A DNA stretch of 64,000 nucleotides from Persicaria tinctoria. Its lineage: Eukaryota > Streptophyta > Magnoliopsida > Caryophyllales > Polygonaceae. Positions 44,338 to 53,620 of the stretch are shown in pieces. Made by a program: the position numbers and the translations under genes. Position 1 is the first letter of the stretch. The number at the start of each line of letters is the position of its first letter. Below the pieces are notes generated by a model. The model saw nothing but the letters and a program-made list of their open reading frames with translations. It was not told the DNA's origin and did not search any database. The stretch is from assembly GCA_037127255.1 (NCBI GenBank), contig JBANSL010000009.1, positions 41,330,475-41,394,474 on the forward strand. Direction: 5' to 3'.

Positions 44338-46520
44338 TATGAAAGTGCATCCTTGTTAAGCATCCCAATCTCTCATCTTATGAAGGTGAACCTGTCCTCT
44401 GCCAAAGGCTCAGTAAAAATAGCAGCCCATTGATAATCAGTTGAAATAAATGAAATGGACATATAAACTTTTTCTACATGGTCTCTAATGAAATGATGCC
44501 TTACATCAATATGTTTGGTCCTTGAATGATGAAAAAGATTCTTAGTGATGGAGATGACACTTGTATTGTCACACTTAATTAGAATACCTTTGAGGTTGAT
44601 GCCAAGATCTCGCATTTATTGAGCAATCCACAGGATTTGTGAGCAACAAGCTCCAGCTGCAATGTATTCGGCTTCTGCAGTGGATAGAGCGACTGAGGTT
44701 TGTTTCTTTGAGTGCCAACTAATCAAGGATGCTCCTAGGAATTGGCAACATCCTGATGTGCTCTTCCTATCCACCTTATAGCCTGTAAAAATTGCATCAG
44801 AATATCCAATTAATGTGAAATCCTTTTGCTTTGGATACCATAGTCCAAGCTCCTTGGTACCATTGAGATATCGAAAGATCCTTTTCACAACCACAAGGTG
44901 AGATTCTTTAGGATCAGTTTGAAATCTAGCACACATGCAAACACTAAACATGATGTCAGGTCTACTAGTCGTGAGATATAATAAAGATCCAATCATTCCT
45001 CGATACTCCTTTTGATTGACACTTTTCCCAGTCTTGTCTTGATCTAGAGACAATGTTGAGCTCATGGGAGTCTTGGCTGCTTTGGATTGATCCATCTTGA
45101 ACTTCTTCAAGAGGTCCTTAGTGTACTTGCTTTGGTTGACAAAGATCCCTTTCTTGGATTGATGAACTTGTAATCCCAAAAAGAAGTTGAGTTCACCCAT
45201 CAAGCTCATCTCGAATTCACTGCACATGATGTCAGAAAATTCCTTGCACAAAGATGTGTTAGTAGCACCAAATAATATATCATCAACATAAATTTGAATA
45301 ACCAAAATGTCTTTTCCTTTGGTCTTGATAAAAGAGTCTTGTCGATCAACCCCCTTTTAAAATCACTTTCTAAAAGATATTTTGACAAGCGCTCATACCA
45401 AGCTCTTGGGGCTTGTTTCAAACCATAAAGCGATTTGTCAAGTTTATAAACATGATTGGGAAATTCTGAACTTTCAAAACCTGGGGGTTGAGCCACAAAT
45501 ACTTCTTCCTCTAAGAAACCATTAAGAAAAGCACACTTGACATCCATTTGATATAACTTTATGCTCATAAAAGATGCAAATGCTAATAAAATGTGAATGG
45601 CTTCAAGCCTGGCTACGGGGGCAAAGGTCTCCTCGTAGTCAATACCTTCCTCTTGATTGTAGCCTTGAGCAACAAGCCTTGCCTTTTTCCTCACGATCTT
45701 ACCATTCTCATCTAGCTTGTTTCGAAATACCCATCATGTGCCAATGACTGATTGATGCTTTGGCCTTGGCTTCAAGGTCCAGACTTTTTTTCTTTCAAAT
45801 TCGTTAAGCTCGCTTTGCATAGCAATGATCCAGTATGGCTCTTGAAGTGCCTCATCTACCTTCTTTGGTTCAATAAGAGAAACAAACGCATGAAAAGCAC
45901 AAAGATCTTTAAGTTTAGAACGAATTTGAACACTAGATGTAGGGTCAGAAATGATATCCTTTAATGAGTGTGATGAGGAGTATTTGAATTTCCTTTTGCT
46001 AGTCTCAGCTCCTTGATTCGTCACACCAGTAGGATTGACTTGTCGTACATCTGACTCCGTGGTCCTGTTAGGTTCAGTTACAGCAGTTTCTAACGTCTCA
46101 AGACTGTTGGATTGGACACCAAGGGCTTTGGACGAATCTTCAACACCTTGGGCCAATTCTTCAATGTTAAGAATCTGTTCCTGCATGTTCCTTTTCTCTG
46201 TGTTCTTGGTAGCAGCATCATCACCTTCCTCGTTCTCTTTGAAGTCCATCTCAAGTAGCCCTCTTACAAGCCCTTTAGACACAAGCTTCTGTAGTATATG
46301 TGGACTCACATGACCGAGTCTCCTGTGCTAGAGCTTTGGATCGTCCGTCAAAGCCAACGATGTCACATTTTCCTTTGTCACCAAGAGTGATTGTTCCTGT
46401 GGATTGCTCCTTTAGTTCATGAAAGAGATAACTCTTCCCACTCATATGTCTCGAGCATCCACTATCAATAATCCATTTTTGCTCATTCACCTTGGTGATC
46501 TCCTGCAAAACAAACATCAA
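44338..46520 (-). pseudogene. C3 pol lacking the integrase core
   Basis: Protease DSGCSRHMSG is present. Then a deletion joins the CDIVG segment (about 46360) to the pre-integrase zinc region. A second deletion joins LLEMDFK (about 46240) directly to ENEEGDDAATKN, which removes the whole DDE core. Further breaks are TGA for Arg in the GTRWVF motif (about 45733), a one-base loss at about 45331, TAA at 44616 and TGA at 44373. RT keeps [29 protein letters not shown] and YVDDILFGAT; RNase H keeps STAEAEYIA and HIDVRHHFIRDH. Confidence 0.88.
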
Positions 46521-48316
46521 CCTTTGTGGCTAGACCACTGACCAAATTTGGATCCATTGTTGGGGTAAACAATATTTGGTAAAATAGTGCCTTTTGGAAC
46601 CCAAACTTGTGTTATCCGTTCTTTTCTCAAATGAACAGGAAATGTATTGCGAATAATATATGGATCCTTTCTTCTATTGGGGCAGGTCTCTTTTACATGT
46701 CCCTTTCTAGCACAATGGTGACATATAGGAGAGGTTTTGCTTCCTTTTGCCTTTACAAAAGTGGTAATGTGTTGCTTCTTTAAAAACCTTGGATTGTAAC
46801 CAATACCACTTTTGTTTAGCGAACTTTGTTGCTCACCCAACATCCTATCAAGAGTGTCTTTGGATTTGGTAAAACTGATGAGGGTTGTCTATTGATCTTG
46901 AATCCTATTATTCAGGGAGATCTTCTCGTTCTCTAAGTCATGATGCTCATTTCTTAGAGAGGAGAGATCTTGCTTGAGTTCAGATTTCTCCGAGTCAAGC
47001 GTCTTGACTTTAATGTCAAGACCTGAATAAGAAGTTTCAAGACTTTTAACCCTCATAGACAGATCCTCAATAGTTCTTTCCTGGTCAACAGTTCTCTTAA
47101 TAAGAATGTTAGTTTGGGCAATAAGCTTCTCTTCATTGGCAATCATATTGGAAAGGAATTCCGATAATACCTCTTTTGGTCTTGCCATAAGTTCTCTTAT
47201 AGTAGCATCAAGCTTTTCATCGTGTGATTCATCTTCTGAGGCCATAAGACAAATATTTGCCTTCTCATCATCGGAGTCAGAGTCGGAATCGCTCCAAGTT
47301 GCCACCATGGCTTTCTTCTTCCATTTGTCACCCTTCTTGGACTAACTTTTTGTCTTTTGAGGGCAGTCCTTCACAAGATGATCTATTTCACCACATTCAA
47401 AACAAGACAACGATTTAGTCTTCTTTTCATACTTGTTGTATTGAGGCTTACCTCGAAATTTTAAAGACTCTGATCCATCCTTGTTGTTGAATTGCTTCTT
47501 CATTTTGAGAATTCGAGCAAGGCCTCTTGTGATAAGAGCAAACGGATCATCCTCATCGTCATCCTCTTCTTCGGAATCAGATCCATCTTTAGGTTCATCT
47601 TTCTTAGACTTAAGTGCCAAGTTCTTAGTGCTAGCTGGAAGTTCTCCATCGTCTTCATTAAGGATCATCTCGTGCGTGATCAGCTTCCGAAGAAGGTCAT
47701 CGGGGGGTAAAGTGGTGAGGTCTTGTGCTTCCTCAATAGTTGTTACTTTTGGACCCCATTTTTCCTTTGGGAGGCACCTCAGTATCTTCCTCACTTTCTG
47801 AACGTTGGTAAAGCTCTTACCGAGAGAGTCAAGGTTGTTGGTGATTTCTGTGAATCGTGTGAACATGGCCTTGATTGTCTCATCAGACTTCATCTTGAAG
47901 AGCTCATACTTTCGAAGGAAGATGCTGATCTTGGTGCCTTTTACTTGGCTCGTTCCTTCATAGGCGACGACCCATTTGTCCCAAATCTCTTTAGCTGACC
48001 TACAAGATGAAATACGATTAAACTCATCAGTGCTAAGACCACAATAAAGTAAGTTAATAGCCCTGTAGTTTTTGGAGACGAGTTCAAGATCTGCTTGGAT
48101 GTATTCAGACTCCTTCTTTGCGACTTTGGATCCATTTGGTCCTTCTTTCTCTGGAATCTTCGGACCATTCTCAATAATGTTCCAAAGTTCCAGATCTTGA
48201 TCTATAATGAACATTTTCATCAAGAATCTCTAGTGGACAAAGTTGTTTCCTACAAAGAGTGGTGGTCTGCTCGTAGACCTTCCCTGTGGAAATCCTCCGC
48301 TTGCTTCACCAGACAT
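46517..48316 (-). pseudogene. C3 gag with three in-frame stops
   Basis: MSGEASGG start at 48316. A TAG for Trp lies in the NFVHWRS motif (about 48230), a stop at 47342 after PQKTKS, and another at 46889 after IQDQ. The UBN2-type region, the first knuckle CFECGEIDHLVKDC, the coiled coil and the second knuckle CHHCARKGHVKETC are all recognisable. The frame ends with WSSHKG and TGA, overlapping the pol frame start as in C1. Confidence 0.88.
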
Positions 48317-48360
48317 GATCGAAAACTCACAAGATTGTTAGATCAAAAGCAGTGAGTAAA

Positions 48361-48372
48361 GCTCTGATACCA
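48361..48372 (-). other. C3 primer-binding site
   Basis: The minus strand reads TGGTATCAGAGC, followed outward by two bases and the terminal bases of the lost 5' LTR. Confidence 0.9.
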
Positions 48373-48383
48373 ATTGAAGGTTC

Positions 48384-49457
48384 GATAAGACAAACATTGG
48401 CCTTCTCATCATCGGAGTCAGAGTCAGAATCGCTCCAAGTTGCCACCATGGCTTTCTTTTTCCATTTATCACCCTTCATGGATTGGCTCTTCGTCTTTTG
48501 AGGGCACTCTTTCACAAGATGATCTGTTTCACCACATTCAAAATAAGACAAAGGTTTAGTCTTCTTATCATATTTGTTGTCTTGAGACTTACCTCGAAAT
48601 TTAGAAGACTCTGATCCATCCTTGTTGTTGAATTGTTTCTTCATTTTGAGGATTCGAGCAAGGCCTCTTGTGATAAGAGCAAAAGGATCATCCTCATCGT
48701 CATACTCATCTTCGGAATCAGATCCATATTTGGGCTCATCCTCCTTAGACTTGAGCTCCAAGTTCTTAGTGTTTGCTAGAAGTTCTCCATCGTCTTCATT
48801 AAGGATCATCTCATGCGTGATCAATATTCCAAGCAGGTCATCAAGGGGCAGAGTAGTGAGGTCTTGGGCTTCCTCTATGGCTGTAACTTTAGGACCCCAC
48901 TTTTCTTTTGGGAGGCACCTCAATATCTTTCTTACTTTCTAAACGTCCGTAAAGCTCTTGCCAAGAGAGTCAAGGTTGTTGGTGATTTCTGTGAATCGTG
49001 TGAACATGGCCTTGATAGACTCATCAGGCTTCATTTTGAAAAGCTCATACTTTTGAAGGAAGATACTGATCTTGGTGTCCTTCACTTGGCTGGTTCCTTC
49101 ATAGGTGACGACCAGCTTGTCCCAAATCTCTTTAGCTGACCTACAAGATGAAATACGGTTAAACTCATCAGTGGTAAGACCACAATAAAGTAAGTTAATA
49201 GCCCTGTAGTTTTTGGAGACGAGTTCAAGATCCGCTTGGATGTATTCAGTCTTCTTTTTTGCGACTTTGGTTCCATTTGGTCTGTCTTTCTCTGGAATCT
49301 TTGGACCATTCTCTATAATGTTCCAAAGTTCCAGATCTTGGTCTATGATGAACATCTTCATCAATGATCTCCAGTGGAAAAAGTTGTTTCCTACAAAGAG
49401 TGGTGGTCTGCGGGTAGACCTTCCCTGTGCAAATCCTCCGCTTGCTTCACCAGACAT
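48384..49457 (-). pseudogene. C2 gag, N-terminal two thirds
   Basis: MSGEASGGFAQGRS start, the same layout as C1 gag: NFFHWRSLMKMFI, IWDKLVVTYEG, FTRFTEITNNLDSLGKSF. A TAG lies at 48939-48941 where the family has Glu. In the zinc knuckle YFECGETDHLVKEC the first cysteine is replaced by Tyr. After SDSDDEKANVCL the frame runs into the 14-bp LTR remnant and PBS of C3, which gives a chimeric end. The coiled coil and second knuckle are deleted. Confidence 0.88.
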
Positions 49458-49515
49458 TATCGAAAACTCACAAGATTGTTAGATCAAAAGCAGTGAGTAA
49501 ATCTCTGATACCAAT

Positions 49516-50541
49516 TGAAGGTTCGATAATGTAAAGATACTCTAGAAGGGGGGTTGAATAGAGTATGCCGTTTTTTCGCAGATAGTCTCAAGGGTTTTGG
49601 AGCTCGTGCCAAAACCCTTTGAGATTAGACTTAGTCTTTTCTCTGAAAACCTGAATCACAAAGTTAAACAATTCGAACCAAGTGCGGAAATAAGGTAAAG
49701 CAGTAAATAAAGAACTCGATGAATTGTTTACGAGGTTTGGCACGAACTTGGCCTACGTCCCCGCCTAGGGTTCTTCCACAACCCTAGGATTCAACCGGCT
49801 TTTATTGATTCACAAGAATTAGGATCCTAGTAGCTCACCGAGAAGCCTCTTTCCTATACAATTGCAATATAGTCAACTCACGTTCCCTTGGAGTCCTAGA
49901 CCAATCTAGAAGAGCCTCACCTCTCTATGCTATCTAGTACAATACTCTTACACTTAGTGAATCAATCGCCTAGTGTTCACTTCCTGAGTTACAAACTCTC
50001 GAGTATAACACTATAACAAAATATATCCTATAAGCTCACTGTGTAACTCTCAAATGCTTTGAAATGAAATAACAGACTCTTAAGGACTAGTAGAGAGCAC
50101 ACGAAGAAGACATATTTCTCTTTGAAGGCTTGAGTGTATGAACACTTATGTTCCACGAATATCTTTGTCTTCTTTTCTTCCTTTTCTTTATAGAGAATAG
50201 ATCGGTGCCATGGATCTTCACCAACGGCTAAGAAAGGATCATGGCTTGAGCGCAATCTTCTATCTTTGGAAACTTCGGAAGCCATGATCACGATTTGATC
50301 TTTCTCAGCTTTGAACGCTTTAAGGAAGGATATAAAATTTAAAAAGCTTCCTGAAAGGTTAGTGAATATATAATAATATATTGGAAGCATATAATAACAT
50401 ATAATAATATTCGAGCATAATAATATAGAGAACAGGTTTTGTGTTTCATCAACACTGCTAAAGCTTCAGACTTTTGACACAAACAGACTGTCAAGGCCTT
50501 TGAAACTTATTCCGATTTTCATCAAGGGAGTGGAGTTATCA
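49516..50541 (-). repeat. C2 5' LTR (1026 bp)
   Basis: TGATAACTCC (minus strand, at 50541) to ACCTTCA (49516). It is more diverged from the C1 and C3 LTRs than those are from each other over 49990-50530, where it matches the C2 3' LTR remnant instead (GCTTGAGTGCAATC region). The adjacent PBS reads TGGTATCAGAGA, one base off. Confidence 0.9.
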
Positions 50542-50563
50542 ACATCATTCTCATGAGCTCGAA
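50542..50563 (-). repeat. G2 3' LTR, first 22 bp
   Basis: It differs by one base from 53594-53615 (ACATCATTCTCATGAGCTCG here against ACATTATTCTCATGAGCTCG). It shows that C2 inserted 22 bp inside the 3' LTR of G2. Confidence 0.75.
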
Positions 50564-51511
50564 TCATAGGTCCATCCCCAAATATAGATGTGTCCAAAGG
50601 TGTCTTGGATGGTCCCGCATGATTCCCCTTTAATTTCTTGAAAAGGATTCGACCTCGAATCCAAGATCGCATAAGATTCCGCAAATGCATCCACACGAGC
50701 TCCTGAATCGAATACCTCATGCCAATGGAAACTCCTCTTGAGGCCGATTGTTGCAGGGATTGGCCACTTCTGGATGGATTTGATCTTGGCTTCGCCATCT
50801 TGTAGACCATTAGAGCTTTCTACAAAACCAAAAAAAGAAACTTTATTAGTGCATAATTCATACTTCATATCATCTTCATGTTGTTCTAACGTAATATGCA
50901 CTTTAGCTTGTTCGTAGATCTCTAAGTGTCCATCCAATGCTAACAAGTTGTCATCCATTTTCAAGGCTAGATTGTCAATCACTTCAAGGCTAGCAATATT
51001 AGAACAATTATCAACATCAATGATCATATTACAAATATCGCCTTTTTCCAAGCATATAGTATGACACAATTCTTCTCTTTGATTATCATCACAAGGCATA
51101 GGTTGAATTGTTAAAACATTAGTAATAATCAAAGAATCATCATGCTCATATTCAATGCAATCATTATCATCACAAGCAAACAAATTAAGATCTTGATCAT
51201 ATATTTTCAACATTCTCTTTAATTTAATTAACAAGCTGCATATCTATGCTAGGAGAAACATTAAGTTGATTAGAAATAGGATGAGTTTCTTCCCTTTCAT
51301 GTGGTGGCACGTCAACCTTAGGTGGTACTCCTTGTCCGGGCACCGTGTTAGAGCCAAAACAAGAAATAAGATTAACACTTCGTACCGGTAAACCGTACCG
51401 AATCTCTTGTACCTTCAATCTCCCATCTATCTGAGCCAGGGTATCCATAACGACTTTCAAAGATTTCATCATCTCAGCATGAGTAATCAGGTTGTTGCCC
51501 TAGGTAGACAT
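50564..51511 (-). pseudogene. G2 shortened gag-pol (gag start, protease-like piece, RT tail, C-terminus)
   Basis: On the minus strand: a gag-like start MST then TAG then GNNLITHAEMMKSLKVVMDT (51511 onward). After a frame change near 51230 comes a retropepsin-like segment typical of plant gypsy (QREELCHTICLEKGDICNMI, NCSNIASLEVIDNLALKM). An RT-end-like segment follows without the RT core (YELCTNKVSFFGFVESSNGL, KIKSIQKWPIP), then the usual polyprotein C-terminus (DSRSNPFQE ... GPMIRA). Several kb of pol (most of RT, RNase H, integrase) are absent, so these blocks were joined by internal deletions. It cannot be functional. Confidence 0.75.
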
Positions 51512-52592
51512 CACAAAGCAACAAACAAAGAACTATGTGAAGGTTAGTGAAAAGTATAAACAACCTCATAAGTGTTTCGCTCGCACTCTTCTCTCTAATT
51601 GGTATGACAAGCTTGTTGGGGCAATCCGCTTTGGGCAAATCAAGACTCAATCAAGGACTTAACAATCAAAAGAGAATAATCAAGAGAAAGGACAAAGAAA
51701 CAAGCAACAAGGGACTCGACAATAGCAAGAACCACTCGACAAAAGGTGGAGAAGAAGGTCGAAATCGACCAAAACCCTCGAAATCGACCAAAACAGACTC
51801 GACAGAACCCGTAACGAGGTTGTAGGGGGTCGGTATGGGCACTGCAGTACTCGACAAACAAAAATAGGAAAAGAAAGAAAAACTTGGAGTTTTACTTCTT
51901 TTTTATTCAAACCCTTAGCAAGGACGTTGTAGTTGCAAGGTAGGGCTTAAAATTATTTTTTTTGTGTTTTGGGAGGTATGTGTTTGAGATTTTCAACTAG
52001 GGCTATGGAATTTCACCAAAATTAGTCATTGAAAGTTCTTGCACTAGATCTCGACAATCTTTTTTTTTTTGAAGCTACTTTTTCCCCTAGTGAATTCTTG
52101 CACTCGGACTCTTTTTTTTGTTTACTAATGCAAGAAACTATCTATGAAATAAAAGGACTCGAAAACTTTAGAAAATAAGTATATCTATCTAAGCCTTTGT
52201 ATAATCTATGATAGACAATTAGGAAATAATCTACCACAAATTTCAACAAATTAAATAAGGCAATGAAATAGATAGATCTAGGATAGAGTAAGATAGAAGC
52301 AAACAACAACTAGGATTAGGGTTTCACTATTGATAGGTGCCGGCTAGGAAGTCCTTTTGAGCACGTAATGTCGACACTGCACAAGTGAAAGAATTCAACC
52401 CCGATGGCTGCTACTGGTCTCGGCTAAGTAAGTGTTTAGTGCTAAGGCAACCACAACAATCACAAACAAGGATTAGTAGCAATCAAATTCAAAAATTCAA
52501 GAAGTAAAAACCAAGAACAAGAAAGACTCTATTTTTTGTAGTTTTTGTGTTTAGGGAAACAAAAAACACAACTTTTGATGTCGGAAACCAAA
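51512..52592 (-). other. G2 untranslated leader
   Basis: About 1.1 kb between the PBS and the gag start, with no coding similarity. It contains CGAAATCGACCAAAA twice in tandem (about 51757-51793), related to the palindromic words further right in the window (56480-57800), and several T or A runs. Confidence 0.6.
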
Positions 52593-52604
52593 GCTCTGAT
52601 GTCA
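52593..52604 (-). other. G2 primer-binding-site-like sequence
   Basis: The minus strand reads TGACATCAGAGC, three bases inside the LTR. It differs at two positions from TGGTATCAGAGC. Confidence 0.6.
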
Positions 52605-52607
52605 ATT

Positions 52608-53615
52608 TGATACGAGGTTAGCCATAGGATGGCTCGATCTTCGACAATCAAGACTCAAAGACAAGAGCAACAGGAAAGACTCAAGAACAAGAACAAAGAC
52701 TCGAAAACGCAGCAATAGAAGACTCGACAAAAGTAATGAAAAAGACCGATAGAAGGGTGATTCGAACTAAGGTAGAACGAGATGAAGACCCCAGACCTAC
52801 TAAGAGGGTAGGAACCAAGTATCAACGACTACAAAGCCCGCCTCTACAACCTTACACAACCAAGCGGACAACTTGGAGGCACAAGGAGGGGACTTGTGAT
52901 TACCGGGATCACCAAGCTCTCGCGAGGTTAATGAACTCAAAGCAAACCAAGCAAGATCAAGAACCAATTTTCAATCGATGAGCAACACTACGAATCGATT
53001 GACTTTCTCACAGACGTGTTTTACACAAACTGTATTTTTCTATTTCAAATAGGCGTCAATTCTTCTACAATGAAAAGGCTGGCTAATATAACCCTAAACA
53101 AAGACTATTTTCTAATGAAAATAAATAAAAATAATTATTTAAAATATCCTTCCAAATAGCATAATTAAATAAGGTTCTAAAATAACACATGAAGAAGCCC
53201 CAGTTCGGCACATGTGAAATCGGTGGCCAGAGACCAACAGGTCACCCGCGCACGCCCACGCGCCTATCTGCACACCCACGCAACCACCTGCACACCCGCG
53301 CACTTGGCTGCACTCCCTTCAAAATACTGACAGCTTGCAAAGACGTTGATTTTCGGCCAAGCTTTAGGTCGAATCTGGAAAAACCTTCAACAACAAAGTT
53401 TTAGGTCTCTTCGTCCTCGTTCCGACAAGGTATGGCACGATCGAAACCGATTAATATTGCATCCGTACGACTCATCTTACTGAGACGTCGAAAAGCTGTC
53501 AAACGGCTGAACGAATCTAAAAACAAACGACCATCAAGCTTCCACCTTTGGACCTTCTCCCATGGGGGAGCCTTCTTCTTTCTCTTGAGGATGACATTAT
53601 TCTCATGAGCTCGAA
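52608..53615 (-). repeat. G2 5' LTR
   Basis: It matches 33234-33757 over its first 580 bp (plus-strand order) and 50542-50563 at its other end. It ends GTATCA on the minus strand next to the PBS-like site. It holds a GC-rich block of CACCCGCGCACG-like words at about 53240-53310. The minus-strand frame of the shortened polyprotein runs on into the LTR start. Confidence 0.78.
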
Positions 53616-53620
53616 GCAAG

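Larger units (their letters stand above)
40777..48388 (-). mobile_element. C3: Sirevirus-like copia inside C2, 5' LTR almost wholly deleted
   Basis: Minus strand: PBS 48361-48372, gag 46517-48316, pol 44338-46520 with two large deletions, third ORF 42151-43864 (broken), polypurine tract 41805-41816, 3' LTR 40777-41804. Of the 5' LTR only about 10-14 bp (TGAAGGTTCGATAA, 48375-48388) remain, fused to C2 gag. The left flank GCTAC (40772-40776) would be the TSD; its partner was lost with the deletion. Of the three C copies it is the shortest. Confidence 0.88.
33754..50541 (-). mobile_element. C2: Sirevirus-like copia, inserted in G2 and itself hosting hAT and C3
   Basis: Minus strand: 5' LTR 49516-50541, PBS region 49502-49513, partial gag 48384-49457, gap (deletion plus C3), pol 37785-40776, third ORF 34248-36122, polypurine tract 34057-34068, truncated 3' LTR 33754-34056. 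Its right flank is G2 LTR sequence. Its left flank is a deletion joint, so only one TSD side (ACATC, 50542-50546) survives. Confidence 0.88.
33234..53615 (-). mobile_element. G2: non-autonomous Ty3/gypsy derivative inserted in P1
   Basis: Minus-strand element with 5' LTR at 52608-53615, a PBS-like TGACATCAGAGC (52593-52604), an internal region of about 2 kb with shrunken gag-pol, and a 3' LTR broken into 50542-50563 and 33234-33757 by the C2 insertion and a deletion. Flanking CAAG copies (33230-33233 and 53617-53620; CCAAG and GCAAG as five bases) mark the insertion in P1. Exact LTR ends at the right are uncertain by about 3 bp. Confidence 0.8.

Noticed and set aside
51547..51825. Plus-strand 92-codon frame in the G2 leader
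   Set aside because: Its Lys/Ser/Thr composition comes from GACTCGAC-type repeats, and it lies opposite to the element's coding strand. No family was seen.
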